The position numbers and the translations under genes are program-made. A model generated the notes under the pieces. The model had not been told where the DNA came from, made no database searches, and saw nothing but the letters and a program-made list of their open reading frames with translations. From Mesonia sp. HuA40 (GTDB lineage Bacteria; Bacteroidota; Bacteroidia; Flavobacteriales; Flavobacteriaceae), in the NCBI RefSeq assembly GCF_008017835.1, contig NZ_VRLT01000021.1, positions 124,001 through 188,000 of the forward strand: a DNA stretch of 64,000 nt, in the 5' to 3' direction. Below, piece by piece: positions 8,767 to 18,987 of the stretch (position 1 is the first letter of the stretch; every line of letters begins with the position of its first letter).

Positions 8767-9506
8767 AATAACCATACTTTGGCGTAACGCATTACTACGG
8801 TATAACTTTTTATGTAGGCAATGATAAATCCTACTACACCATCTCTAAAACCGCATTGCAAAAAATAATGTTTAAAAAAACTCCATAAGGGCTTAATGAC
8901 AAAATGGTAGACGGTAAGTTTGCCTGTAGTTTTATCATAATCTTTTGCCTGCCACCAAGCATACCTATTCATCTTCTCTAAGTATTGGTCTAATGAAATA
9001 TAGGTGTTGTGATAAAATTTATTTTTTAGTTTTCCTAATTTGCCATTAGCTATAATTTCGGCGTGAACTTTTTTGTCCTCGTATTGGCAAAAATCTCGTT
9101 TAAATAGGCGAATAACCTTATCATTTCTCCAACCACTATGGTTTACGGGTTCACCCATAAAGTGATTTTTCCTACCAATCCAATAGCCAACCGTACCGTC
9201 TTGTGGTGGGGTAGCGAGAATTGCCTTTATTTCTTTCTCTAATTGCGGGGTTACACGTTCATCTGCGTCAACCAATAGTATCCACTGGTGTTCTGCTTGA
9301 GGGATAGCCCAATTCTTCTGTGAAGCAGAGTATTTATATTCTCTTCGGATAACACGGCTAGCTAAATTTTTTGCTTTTTCGTAGGTCCCATCCGTGCTAA
9401 AACTGTCAACCACCAAAATTTCATCGGCAAAATGAACCGATTGAATGACTTCTTCAATATTGTGAAGTTCATTTCCAGTAGGTATTATGGCTGTTAATTT
9501 TTCCAA
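8748..9506 (-). CDS. Family 2 glycosyltransferase (WaaE/KdtX-like)
   Basis: The 252-residue enzyme begins EKLTAIIPTGNELHNIEEVI and carries VDSFSTDGTYE and the metal-binding VDADERVTP. The downstream segment W-I-G-R-K-N-H-F-M-G and VIRLFKRDF is characteristic of the WaaE/KdtX group, which adds a glucosyl residue to the LPS inner-core heptose. The C-terminus is basic and hydrophobic (GVVGFIIAYIKSY). The neighbouring LPS kinase and GT9 genes support a core oligosaccharide role. It is a single leftward gene with about 210 bp of non-coding sequence upstream. Confidence 0.83.
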   Translation of the reverse strand: MEKLTAIIPTGNELHNIEEVIQSVHFADEILVVDSFSTDGTYEKAKNLASRVIRREYKYSASQKNWAIPQAEHQWILLVDADERVTPQLEKEIKAILATPPQDGTVGYWIGRKNHFMGEPVNHSGWRNDKVIRLFKRDFCQYEDKKVHAEIIANGKLGKLKNKFYHNTYISLDQYLEKMNRYAWWQAKDYDKTTGKLTVYHFVIKPLWSFFKHYFLQCGFRDGVVGFIIAYIKSYTVVMRYAKVWLLRKNRR

Positions 9507-9716
9507 AAAAGAAACTGACTTTTATACTAAGGGGCAAAAATAGAATTTATTTAAAGCCTAAGGTAGCATTTAGCAAAAAAATATTCTACCGGTTCTACTT
9601 CTAGATGTAGCAAATAAAAAAAGGTTGCGTTTTTTTAGGGTTTTTTATAAATCACTGTAATTTTCTAAGTGAAATGTTTATTTTTGACTCGTTTATAAAA
9701 GATTTAGTTAGCATAC

Positions 9717-10547
9717 GTGTTCTCAAAACCTCAAATATCGGTTATTATAAGTACTTATAATTCTGAAAAGTGGCTTGAAAAAGTGCTTTGGGGTTATGCT
9801 TGTCAAAATTTTGATAATTTTGAATTAGTGTTAGCCGATGACGGCTCTAAACAACCAACATTTGACTTGATCAAGCAATTGCAACCCAATTTGCCTTTCA
9901 AGATTAAACATATTTGGCAAGAAGATGAAGGATTTCAAAAATCTAAAATTTTAAACAAAGCGATTCTGGCTTGTGACAGCGATTACATTTTAATGTCTGA
10001 TGGTGACTGCATTCCAAGACAAGATTTCGTAAGCCAGCACTTAGCGTACAGGGAAAAAGGATATTTTTTATCTGGCGGTTATTTTATGTTGCCCTTGACT
10101 ATATCTGAGTTAATAACTAAAGAAGATATTTTTAAACAACGTTGTTTTGATGTGGCATGGTTAAAAGCTCGCGGACTTAAAGCATCTTTTAAAAACACTA
10201 AGTTGCGTGCTAACAATAAGCTAATTGCAATTCTAAATTTTATTACACCAACCAATGCCAGTTGGAATGGTCATAATGCCAGCGGTTGGAAAGCAGATAT
10301 ATTGGCGGTAAATGGTTTTGATGAACGCATGCAATACGGAGGACAAGATCGTGAGCTTGGCGAGCGCCTATTTAATTACGGCATAAAATCTAAACAAATT
10401 CGTTATTCTGCCATTTGTGTGCATCTTGATCATCCGCGCGGTTATAAAACACCCGAGTCTATAAATAAAAATCTTGCCATCAGAGCGGCTACTAAAAATA
10501 AAAAGTCAAAGTGGACAGCTTTTGGTATTCAAAAGAAAACCAATTAA
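9717..10547 (+). CDS. Family 2 glycosyltransferase with galactosyltransferase-type C-terminal domain; GTG start
   Basis: The 276-residue product is read from GTG at 9717: an in-frame TAG lies 12 bases upstream and no ATG is available before the conserved ISVIISTYNSEKWLEKV. The A-domain has LVLADDGSKQ and the metal motif MSDGDCIPRQDF (about 98). The C-terminal region NGFDERMQYGGQDRELGERL (about 200) matches the galactosyltransferase 7C-type domain found in bacterial GT2 proteins. The stop overlaps the convergent TupA-like gene by 4 bp. It is part of the LOS/polysaccharide locus; sugar specificity is unknown. Confidence 0.85.
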   Translation: MFSKPQISVIISTYNSEKWLEKVLWGYACQNFDNFELVLADDGSKQPTFDLIKQLQPNLPFKIKHIWQEDEGFQKSKILNKAILACDSDYILMSDGDCIPRQDFVSQHLAYREKGYFLSGGYFMLPLTISELITKEDIFKQRCFDVAWLKARGLKASFKNTKLRANNKLIAILNFITPTNASWNGHNASGWKADILAVNGFDERMQYGGQDRELGERLFNYGIKSKQIRYSAICVHLDHPRGYKTPESINKNLAIRAATKNKKSKWTAFGIQKKTN

Positions 10548-11446
10548 ACCTCTTTTATTTCTTTCTTGTTTTTAGGTAATATTGGTAGTTTTATCATATC
10601 TCCTAAAATTTTATTGTAATGAGCAGGGTAAAAGTCACTTCTTCCATCGGCAGGATAAAATGTCATTTCTCCAAAAATAGTTTTGTTTTTAATAGAATAT
10701 AGATCCACCCTTACAAAAGGAAATTTATCTGCTAATGTTCTCGCCACCTGAATCATTTCTTCAAAATTATTCGGTTTTTCCAACTCACCTTCATAAATTT
10801 TAACTGACTTTTTATGCAAGTCTAATTTTTTCCAATCTAAGTCATAAAAAGCACGTTGATCGTTTACCCCGCGTTCAAAGTCTATTTGAACAAATTTAGG
10901 CTCTCCGTTGAAACAAAAGAATTTATAATCTAAGATTACATCTTTGTCCATTTCTTCTAAGTACTTTTCTGCAATTAACCTGGGAGGAACATTTTTATAA
11001 GCCCATTCAAGTCCGCCACGATAGTATTGGTTTTTATGCATCCATTTATTCATTAAAAACCTTGCTTTATTTCGGTTCAGCTTTGTTTTGTCTTTAACGA
11101 TGAGGTTAAAGTGAAAGCCGTGCACGCCTTTAATTACAAATTTATTAGGTAACTCGTCAAAATTGACTTTGGAGGCTTTGTCATAAACTGCGATTAAATC
11201 ATTCAAGTATTGTTCGCCCACTTTTTCTTTTACATATTCTCTTACCGCATACTTATCAACCAATTTGGTAAGGATATCTGGGTGGTAATAGGTTTTCAGC
11301 CACTGTATTTTTTGATTAAACTCCACAGGATTTTTCAAATCTAATTTCTTACCCAAGTAGTATTCATAGTAAATGGGCATATAGATCTCGGGAGGGAGAA
11401 ATTTCATTTTTTTTAAAATACCATAGAGTAATTTTTTTGCTCCCAT
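10544..11446 (-). CDS. TupA-like ATP-grasp protein
   Basis: The 300-residue protein resembles the TupA-like ATP-grasp family found in polysaccharide and teichuronopeptide clusters. It has PVEFNQKIQWLKTYY near residue 45, DKYAVREYVKEKVG at about 65, VIKGVHGFHFNLIV (nucleotide-binding strand) at about 105, and the ATP-grasp core DYKFFCFNGEPKFVQID and FVRVDLYSIKNKTIFGEMTF (about 175 and 245). It may join an amino acid or other carboxylate to a glycan, but the substrate is not known. It follows the GT9 gene leftward with a 1-bp gap and so is co-transcribed with it. Confidence 0.85.
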   Translation of the reverse strand: MGAKKLLYGILKKMKFLPPEIYMPIYYEYYLGKKLDLKNPVEFNQKIQWLKTYYHPDILTKLVDKYAVREYVKEKVGEQYLNDLIAVYDKASKVNFDELPNKFVIKGVHGFHFNLIVKDKTKLNRNKARFLMNKWMHKNQYYRGGLEWAYKNVPPRLIAEKYLEEMDKDVILDYKFFCFNGEPKFVQIDFERGVNDQRAFYDLDWKKLDLHKKSVKIYEGELEKPNNFEEMIQVARTLADKFPFVRVDLYSIKNKTIFGEMTFYPADGRSDFYPAHYNKILGDMIKLPILPKNKKEIKEV

Positions 11447-11447
11447 A

Positions 11448-12518
11448 TTAAACTTTGATCGATTTTTGAATAAATTGAACTAATTTTTTTTCCAATAAGT
11501 AGGGTTCGAATTTTGAATAATATTCTTGCTGGTTTTTCTTTAAAAACTTTCTATTTTTTTCCTTAAACAATTCGGGCTTAAAATCCTTTAAATGAACGTT
11601 CATGTGTTTTTTATCTGAATCATTGTTACCCCAAGTTTCTTTCCTAATCCAAGGAGAGAAGATAGCAAAACTAGGTATGTTTACTGCTTTGGCCATGTGA
11701 ATTGCGCCACCTTCATTACCAATCATAGCCTTACAAAAAGAGGTAAGAACAATAAACTCTCTTAAACTAGGAGCATAAAAATCTTTTATCGCATTTAAGG
11801 TTTGAGCGTTGCAATGTGATTTTAATTCATCTACAAATTTGCTTTGATGTGGAATATAATTAAACAAGAAAGTAATTTCATTAAATTCCGCTTTAAGCGT
11901 ATTTAAAAGCTGAGCCAAATAGGGCAGGGGGTAAGTTTTATCGGGAGAACTACCCAGGATATTTACCATTACAGGAAATTTATTATCTAAACTGATATTT
12001 TTCTTGGCTAGTTGTTCTTTTAACTGATTTCTTTCTTCTTCATTCAAGTAAATCTTAGGGTCCACATCAAAATCAATATCTTTGAATAAAGGTTCCAGCA
12101 TTCTTAATCGGTTTTCTTGGGCTAGAGGAATCCCTTTGTTTCTATTTTTTTGAGAGTCAATAGGGTGTGTGTAGGCCCAATTGAGGTATGACTTTGATTT
12201 GCCGATTCTAATTTTGGCTCGTGAAAAGAAGCTGATTAGGGCGCTCGCGTTTTTACTGTAAACGTCAATTACTACGTCGTAATTTTCTTTACGAATGTTT
12301 TTTAAAAAGCTGTAAAATTTTCTTTTACTTTTTTCAACTTGAGGGGTAAATTCGATTATTTTATCGATGTACGGATTGTTTAATACTACCGGTAAGGTGT
12401 GCGAATAGATAAGGTAATGTAACTCAGCAGAAGGATTTTGTTTCCTAATCGCTTCGAATAAAATAGACGAGGTTAATACGTCTCCAATCATCTTCTGCTG
12501 AATTATTAAAATTTTCAT
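11448..12518 (-). CDS. Family 9 glycosyltransferase (ADP-heptose:LPS heptosyltransferase-like)
   Basis: The 356-residue GT-B protein starts KILIIQQKMIGDVLTSSIL, the typical GT9 opening with a G-D at the phosphate site. It has the heptosyltransferase C-domain signature AMIGNEGGAIHMAKAVNIPSF at about residue 275. The family transfers heptose (or a related sugar) to Kdo or heptose of the LPS core at the inner face of the inner membrane. It lies between dapD upstream (1-bp gap) and the TupA-like gene downstream, probably in one leftward transcript. Confidence 0.87.
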   Translation of the reverse strand: MKILIIQQKMIGDVLTSSILFEAIRKQNPSAELHYLIYSHTLPVVLNNPYIDKIIEFTPQVEKSKRKFYSFLKNIRKENYDVVIDVYSKNASALISFFSRAKIRIGKSKSYLNWAYTHPIDSQKNRNKGIPLAQENRLRMLEPLFKDIDFDVDPKIYLNEEERNQLKEQLAKKNISLDNKFPVMVNILGSSPDKTYPLPYLAQLLNTLKAEFNEITFLFNYIPHQSKFVDELKSHCNAQTLNAIKDFYAPSLREFIVLTSFCKAMIGNEGGAIHMAKAVNIPSFAIFSPWIRKETWGNNDSDKKHMNVHLKDFKPELFKEKNRKFLKKNQQEYYSKFEPYLLEKKLVQFIQKSIKV

Positions 12519-12519
12519 A

Positions 12520-13335
12520 CTATACGGCTACGTCATACGTTCGTAATGCGTCGTTTAGCGAGGTTTTCTTATTGGTGCTTTCTTTTCTCTTTCCAATAAT
12601 CAAAGCACAAGGAACTTGAAATTCCCCCGCAGGAAACGTCTTGGTATAACTACCGGGTATGACTACAGAGCGAGCGGGTACAATTCCCTTCATTTCCTTT
12701 GGTGTGTCGCCCGTAACATCTATAATTTTGGTCGATGCTGTTAAAACCACATTTGCACCTAGAACGGCTTCTTGCTCTACGCGTACTCCCTCTACAACAA
12801 TACTTCTAGATCCTAAAAAAGCATTGTCTTCAATAATTACAGGCGCGGCTTGCAAGGGTTCTAGAACACCACCAATTCCAACTCCTCCAGATAAATGAAC
12901 ATTTTTACCTATTTGCGCACAGCTGCCTACCGTTGCCCAAGTGTCTACCATCGTGCCTTCGTCTACATAAGCACCTATATTAACATAACTAGGCATCATA
13001 ATAACGCCTTTAGATATATAAGCGCCATGCCTTGCTACAGCATTAGGCACAACACGAATTCCTTTTTCCTTGTAGCCCGTTTTTAGTGGCATTTTATCGT
13101 GGTATTCAAATATACCAGCTTCCATGGTTTCCATTTTTTGAATCGGGAAATAAAGTACAACAGCCTTTTTTACCCATTCATTCACCTGCCAGCCAGCTGT
13201 AGTAGGTTCTGCGCAACGCAAAGAACCTTCATCTATTAATTGTATTACTTTTCGTATAGCTTGTACCGTATCGGTATTTTGTAATAAACTTCTATCGTTC
13301 CAAGCCTCTTCAATGCTTTTTTGTAGCCTTTCCAT
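12520..13335 (-). CDS. dapD: 2,3,4,5-tetrahydropyridine-2,6-dicarboxylate N-succinyltransferase
   Basis: The 271-residue protein acylates tetrahydrodipicolinate in the succinylase branch of lysine/diaminopimelate synthesis. It has an N-terminal helical domain (ERLQKSIEEAWNDRS) and then hexapeptide left-handed beta-helix repeats from about residue 105 to 225, including MPSYVNIGAYVDEGTMVDTW, VGSCAQIGKNVHLSGGVGIG and DNAFLGSRSIVVEG. Length and motifs match E. coli DapD (274). It heads the leftward run dapD-GT9-TupA-like and is divergent from ruvX. dapA lies 8 kb away in this window. Confidence 0.94.
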   Translation of the reverse strand: MERLQKSIEEAWNDRSLLQNTDTVQAIRKVIQLIDEGSLRCAEPTTAGWQVNEWVKKAVVLYFPIQKMETMEAGIFEYHDKMPLKTGYKEKGIRVVPNAVARHGAYISKGVIMMPSYVNIGAYVDEGTMVDTWATVGSCAQIGKNVHLSGGVGIGGVLEPLQAAPVIIEDNAFLGSRSIVVEGVRVEQEAVLGANVVLTASTKIIDVTGDTPKEMKGIVPARSVVIPGSYTKTFPAGEFQVPCALIIGKRKESTNKKTSLNDALRTYDVAV

Positions 13336-13399
13336 AAAAATAATTTGGTGTAAATATACAGTATCTGGCCAAAATAGAAATCTATTTTTAAAGAAGTAT

Positions 13400-13407
13400 T
13401 AAATTTG
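13400..13407 (+). promoter_or_regulatory. Bacteroidota -7 promoter element before ruvX
   Basis: TAAATTTG matches the Bacteroidota primary sigma consensus TAnnTTTG and lies 18 bp before the preferred ruvX ATG (13426). A clear -33 TTTG is not visible, so the call rests on the -7 element alone. Confidence 0.45.
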
Positions 13408-13425
13408 CAAAAAATCAAACCTTTT

Positions 13426-13842
13426 ATGCCTCGAATTTTAGCCATTGATTTTGGTACCAAAAGAACTGGAGTTGCCGTAACCGACGAGATGCAACTCATT
13501 GCTTCTGGTCTCACCACTGTAGAAACTAAACACTTATTAACTTTTATTAAAGATTATATTGCTAAAGAAAAGGTGGAGTTGCTGGTGGTGGGTGAACCTA
13601 AGCAAAGAGATGGCTCTCCTAGCCAGAGCGAGGCACCTATACAGGCTTTTTTAAAAGTGCTGCAAAAAGAATGTCCAACGCTCAAGGTGCATCGAGAAGA
13701 TGAGCGATTTACAAGCAAAATGGCTGTTCAAAGTATGATTCAAGGGGGGATGAAAAAGAAAAAAAGAAGAAACAAGGCGCTTATAGATGAGATTAGTGCA
13801 ACCATTATTTTACAAAATTATTTGTATTCAAAAAGTAATTAG
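13426..13842 (+). CDS. ruvX: Holliday junction resolvase-like protein RuvX/YqgF
   Basis: The 138-residue RNase H-fold protein starts MPRILAIDFGTKRTGVAVTD. A TTG seven codons upstream would extend it, but it lies within the likely promoter element, so the ATG at 13426 is preferred. Conserved acidic residues are seen in AIDFG, VVGEPK and HREDERFTSKMA (near 75), with the C-terminal IDEISATIILQNYL. The family is a putative pre-16S rRNA nuclease/Holliday junction resolvase. It is divergent from dapD and followed by def after about 100 bp. Confidence 0.92.
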   Translation: MPRILAIDFGTKRTGVAVTDEMQLIASGLTTVETKHLLTFIKDYIAKEKVELLVVGEPKQRDGSPSQSEAPIQAFLKVLQKECPTLKVHREDERFTSKMAVQSMIQGGMKKKKRRNKALIDEISATIILQNYLYSKSN

Positions 13843-13909
13843 TTCGTAGCTTTTATTATTTTCAAACCGGGATTATAACAAATTGCTACAAAGTTTAAGG
13901 TGCTTTACT

Positions 13910-13917
13910 TACCTTTG
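13910..13917 (+). promoter_or_regulatory. Bacteroidota -7 promoter element before def
   Basis: TACCTTTG is a perfect TAnnTTTG match 23 bp before the def start codon; the -33 element is not convincing. Confidence 0.5.
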
Positions 13918-13940
13918 CACTCTCAAGAAATACAGAATTT

Positions 13941-14531
13941 ATGATTTTACCAATCGTAGCCTACGGAGATCCCGTATTAAAGAAAAAAGCTAAAGTTATT
14001 AAAGAAGATTATCCTAAGTTAAAAGAGCTTATAGATAATATGTGGGAAACCATGTATAACGCTTATGGTGTGGGGCTGGCTGCACCTCAAGTTGGTTTGC
14101 CTATTCGTTTATTTGTGATTGATCCTACCCCCTTTGCAGAAGATGAAGATTTAAGCAAAGAAGATAGAGATCAATTACGCGATTTAAAAAAAGTTTTTAT
14201 CAATGCTCAAATTGAATCTGAAACAGGAGATGAATGGGCTTTTAATGAAGGCTGCTTAAGCATACCAGATGTGCGTGAAGATGTGTTTAGAAAACCAGAG
14301 ATTACCATCTCTTATTACGATGAAAACTGGGTGAAACATCAAGATACTTTTTCAGGATTAGCTGCACGAGTAATTCAACACGAATACGATCATATAGAAG
14401 GAATTTTGTTTACCGATAAATTGTCTAGTTTGAAAAAGAGATTGATAAAGGGTAAACTTGCAAACATCAGTAAAGGAAAAATTAAAGTAGACTACCGTAT
14501 GCGCTTTCCAAAACAAAAAATTGCTCGTTAA
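13941..14531 (+). CDS. def: Peptide deformylase
   Basis: The 196-residue metalloenzyme removes the formyl group from N-terminal formyl-methionine of nascent proteins. All three motifs are present: GVGLAAPQVG (about 45-54), EGCLSIP with the metal-binding Cys (about 111) and QHEYDHIEG with the two metal-binding His and catalytic Glu (about 151). The insertion DPTPFAEDEDLSKEDRDQL between motifs 1 and 2 is usual for Bacteroidota deformylases. It has its own -7 element, and a DUF5606 gene follows after 59 bp. Confidence 0.95.
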   Translation: MILPIVAYGDPVLKKKAKVIKEDYPKLKELIDNMWETMYNAYGVGLAAPQVGLPIRLFVIDPTPFAEDEDLSKEDRDQLRDLKKVFINAQIESETGDEWAFNEGCLSIPDVREDVFRKPEITISYYDENWVKHQDTFSGLAARVIQHEYDHIEGILFTDKLSSLKKRLIKGKLANISKGKIKVDYRMRFPKQKIAR

Positions 14532-14590
14532 ACTTGTGAAATAAAGGTAGAGATTAGATATTTGTTTTTTTAATTAACTAAAAATAGAAT

Positions 14591-15010
14591 ATGAGTTTAG
14601 ATAAAGTGCTGTCTATTTCGGGAAAACCCGGTTTATATGAATTAAAAGCGCAAACACGAGGTGGCTTCGTAGCGGAGTCTTTAGATACGGGAAAAAAACT
14701 TTCTGTAAGCGTACGCCACAATGTAAGTATGTTGAGTGAAATTGCTATTTATACCTATACCGAAGAAGTGCCATTAGCCGAAGTTTTTCAAAAAATTGCC
14801 GAAAAAGAAGATCATAAAGAAAGCAGTGTTAGCCATAAAGAATCAAAAGCGAAACTAGAGGCTTACTTTCAAGAAATTTTACCAGAATTTGACGAAGATC
14901 GTGTTTATTCAAGTGATATTAAAAAGGTAATTCAATGGTACAATATTTTAATAAAAGCCGGTAAAACCGATTTTAATACTGACAAAGAAGAAGAGGCCGT
15001 ATCAGAATAA
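14591..15010 (+). CDS. DUF5606 family protein
   Basis: The 139-residue protein begins SLDKVLSISGKPGLYELKAQ, the start characteristic of the Bacteroidota-specific DUF5606 family. An N-terminal beta-rich domain (about 1-75) is followed by a charged linker and a helical tail with YFQEILPEFDEDRVYSSDIKKVIQWYN. There is no signal peptide or membrane segment. The function is unknown. It is probably co-transcribed with def and ends at a strong hairpin terminator. Confidence 0.85.
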   Translation: MSLDKVLSISGKPGLYELKAQTRGGFVAESLDTGKKLSVSVRHNVSMLSEIAIYTYTEEVPLAEVFQKIAEKEDHKESSVSHKESKAKLEAYFQEILPEFDEDRVYSSDIKKVIQWYNILIKAGKTDFNTDKEEEAVSE

Positions 15011-15036
15011 TAGATGCTGAATAGCCTTGTAAAATT

Positions 15037-15070
15037 AAAGTCTTTAGCTGCAGCTAAAGACTTTTTTATT
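15037..15070 (+). terminator. Intrinsic terminator after DUF5606 gene
   Basis: A perfect palindromic stem (AAGTCTTTAGC with its complement, TGCA centre) is followed by a T-rich run at 15062-15070. Confidence 0.9.
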
Positions 15071-15149
15071 TTATAAATAGCATTTACTATTAAGAACAAA
15101 ACTAGTTTACTGCTGTATATTTATTAAATTCGCTTTTAGAGAGTAATAA

Positions 15150-17147
<1,998 letters not shown>

Positions 17148-17155
17148 TTTTATAA

Positions 17156-17186
17156 ATCGCCAGTGCTAAACAAAGCGCTGGCGGTA
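17156..17186. terminator. Hairpin between convergent ligA and metallophosphatase genes
   Basis: CGCCAGTGCT and AGCGCTGGCG form a GC-rich stem over a short A-rich loop in the 43-bp gap between two stop codons. The flanking T/A runs are short, so efficiency is uncertain, but the position suggests a shared terminator. Confidence 0.65.
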
Positions 17187-17190
17187 TAAT

Positions 17191-18108
17191 TTAAACCAGT
17201 ATACTTGCCCCTTCGCTACTGATTTTTTTTTGGTCGTCTAAATAAAAATCTATTCTGCCTAAATTGATTCCTGCCCAACCTACTTGATTTACAAGCACAT
17301 TTTTATTTTTGGCATTACGAACCACAGTAGGTTTATCTAAAAAGGTATGACTATGCCCACCAATAATCAAATCAATATCTTTGGTTCGTTTGGCAAGCTT
17401 TAAGTCATCAATCTTACCCGATTTATATCGGTAACCTAAATGCGAAAGGCAAATAACTAAATCACATTGCTCTTCATTTTTTAATTGGTGACTAAGGTCT
17501 TGAGCAACCATAACAGGATCATTGTATTGAGTTTCTCTATACATTTTTTTATTTACTAATCCTTCCAATTCAATACCTACACCAAAAACCCCGATTTTAA
17601 CTCCGTCTTTAATAAAAATTTCATAAGGTTTTATGTATCCGCCATCTAAAATAGTATTGGTGAAATCATAATTACTATTTATAAAACTAAATTTAGCATT
17701 TGGTATTTGCGCCAACAGACCGTCTAGACCATTGTCAAAGTCGTGATTTCCTAATGTAGCAGCATCATAACCCATTTTGCTCATAAGCTTAAACTCAAGC
17801 TCTCCTCCATAAAAATTAAAATAAGGCGTGCCTTGAAACATATCGCCCGCATCTAATAAAAGTACATTAGGATTTTCTTTTCTAATTTTTTGAATTAAAG
17901 TATAGCGTTTAGCAACTCCACCAGCATTTGGATTTCTAGCGTTTTGTGGGCTAAAGGGTTCTATATGGCTATGCACATCATTGGTATGCAAGATGGTGAT
18001 ATGCTTCTTAAAAGAAGGTTTTAATCCAGAGCCTAATACGCCTGCACCTGCGATACTTGTAAAAACCCCTGCCGCAGCTGTTTTTTGTATAAATGTTCTT
18101 CTTTTCAT
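17191..18108 (-). CDS. Exported metallophosphatase (UshA-type 5'-nucleotidase N-terminal domain), twin-arginine-like signal
   Basis: The 305-residue calcineurin-like phosphoesterase starts MKRRTFIQKTAAAGVFTSIA, a twin-arginine-type signal peptide. Metal-binding motifs follow in order: ILHTNDVHSHIEP (about 38), LLDAGDMFQGTP, TLGNHDFDNG, CLSHLGYR and IIGGHSHTF. These correspond to the catalytic domain of UshA/5'-nucleotidase. The usual C-terminal substrate domain is absent here and is encoded by the gene just upstream (18112-18873, 3-bp gap). The two probably work together as a split 5'-nucleotidase in the periplasm. Confidence 0.88.
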   Translation of the reverse strand: MKRRTFIQKTAAAGVFTSIAGAGVLGSGLKPSFKKHITILHTNDVHSHIEPFSPQNARNPNAGGVAKRYTLIQKIRKENPNVLLLDAGDMFQGTPYFNFYGGELEFKLMSKMGYDAATLGNHDFDNGLDGLLAQIPNAKFSFINSNYDFTNTILDGGYIKPYEIFIKDGVKIGVFGVGIELEGLVNKKMYRETQYNDPVMVAQDLSHQLKNEEQCDLVICLSHLGYRYKSGKIDDLKLAKRTKDIDLIIGGHSHTFLDKPTVVRNAKNKNVLVNQVGWAGINLGRIDFYLDDQKKISSEGASILV

Positions 18109-18111
18109 GAT

Positions 18112-18873
18112 TTATTCTTGTGTAAAACGCTGGTCGCGATGCGGGTTAATGGTGTCGTGTTTTTTAAAGTAATCTAAGAAAAGATTTCTCAACTTATAGT
18201 TGATATAAGTGGCCGTTTCTTTCTTTTTAAAGAAATCCATGCGATCACCGCCTTCCATTAAATAATCGTTGGTGGCTATATAATATAAGCGATCATCTTC
18301 TAAATTTTTACCTTGAATCTTTTTACTTTTTATAGATCCGTTTTTATTTAAAATGAGTTGCATTCCCGCTAAGGGGTGTGCGGTTTTATTTTGAGCTAAG
18401 TAATCAAACATAGCATGCAGGTGCTTACCCTTGATCCCTATAATTACCAACTCGTTCTCAAAGGGCATTATATTGAAAGCAGTTTTAGTGGTAATATTGC
18501 CTTTACTGATGATAGAACGAATTCCGCCGTGGTTTAAAAGAACTGCATCAATCGATTTTTGTTCCCTTTCTTGAAATATAGGGTTGGCCATCTCTAAAAC
18601 TGCATCGGCTTCCATATTTCCTATAGCTGTATTCAATTGGCCATCCTTTTTAGATAAAGTTTTTGGCGTAAAAGACAAAACGCTGTTCATTTCTTTGTCA
18701 ATATGCTCTTTATAAGGTTTGATAAAGGCGGTAATTTTAGGGTCTTCTTCTATATCGGCTGCGACCGCAATTTGTTTAGCCTTTATATGACTTACTGCCA
18801 AAGAAGTTTTTTCTTTACAACTCACTAGGCATAGTCCTGCTAGTAAGACAAGACCTGGTTTTAAGTAATGCAT
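18112..18873 (-). CDS. Lipoprotein with 5'-nucleotidase C-terminal domain
   Basis: The 253-residue protein has a lipoprotein signal (LLAGLCLVSC, lipidated Cys at about 19). Its body matches the 5'-nucleotidase C-terminal (substrate-specificity) domain: A-I-G-N-M-E-A-D-A-V-L-E near residue 80, LLNHGGIRSII near 115, FNIMPFENELVIIGIKG near 140 and YIATNDYLMEGGDRM near 205. It is the upstream partner of the metallophosphatase gene in the same transcript. The start overlaps the open-frame region upstream of the divergent M61 gene, but the preferred M61 start leaves no overlap. Confidence 0.87.
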   Translation of the reverse strand: MHYLKPGLVLLAGLCLVSCKEKTSLAVSHIKAKQIAVAADIEEDPKITAFIKPYKEHIDKEMNSVLSFTPKTLSKKDGQLNTAIGNMEADAVLEMANPIFQEREQKSIDAVLLNHGGIRSIISKGNITTKTAFNIMPFENELVIIGIKGKHLHAMFDYLAQNKTAHPLAGMQLILNKNGSIKSKKIQGKNLEDDRLYYIATNDYLMEGGDRMDFFKKKETATYINYKLRNLFLDYFKKHDTINPHRDQRFTQE

Positions 18874-18912
18874 AAAATGATTTTTTACAAAGGTAAATAT
18901 AAGCTGGCCTTA

Positions 18913-18946
18913 TTTGTTTTTTTCGTCACAAAAATAATTATTTTTG
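18913..18946 (+). promoter_or_regulatory. Bacteroidota promoter for the M61 peptidase gene
   Basis: TTTG at 18913-18916 and TATTTTTG at 18939-18946 are separated by 22 bp, close to the Bacteroidota -33/-7 layout. The -7 ends 41 bp before the preferred ATG at 18988, which supports that start over an earlier upstream ATG. Confidence 0.55.
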
Positions 18947-18987
18947 AGCGCTATGTAACAACTACCAAAATAGTTGGTCTATATAAT

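Noticed and set aside
12659-13086. Antisense ORFs across dapD
   Set aside because: They are shadows of a well-supported gene on the opposite strand, with no domain and serine/threonine-rich content.
13245-13517. Leftward 90-codon ORF across the dapD-ruvX gap
   Set aside because: It overlaps the starts of both flanking genes and the ruvX promoter, and no family is seen.
18868-18987. N-terminal extension of the M61 peptidase
   Set aside because: It spans the likely promoter (TTTG/TATTTTTG) and puts a hydrophobic stretch before the true lipoprotein signal.
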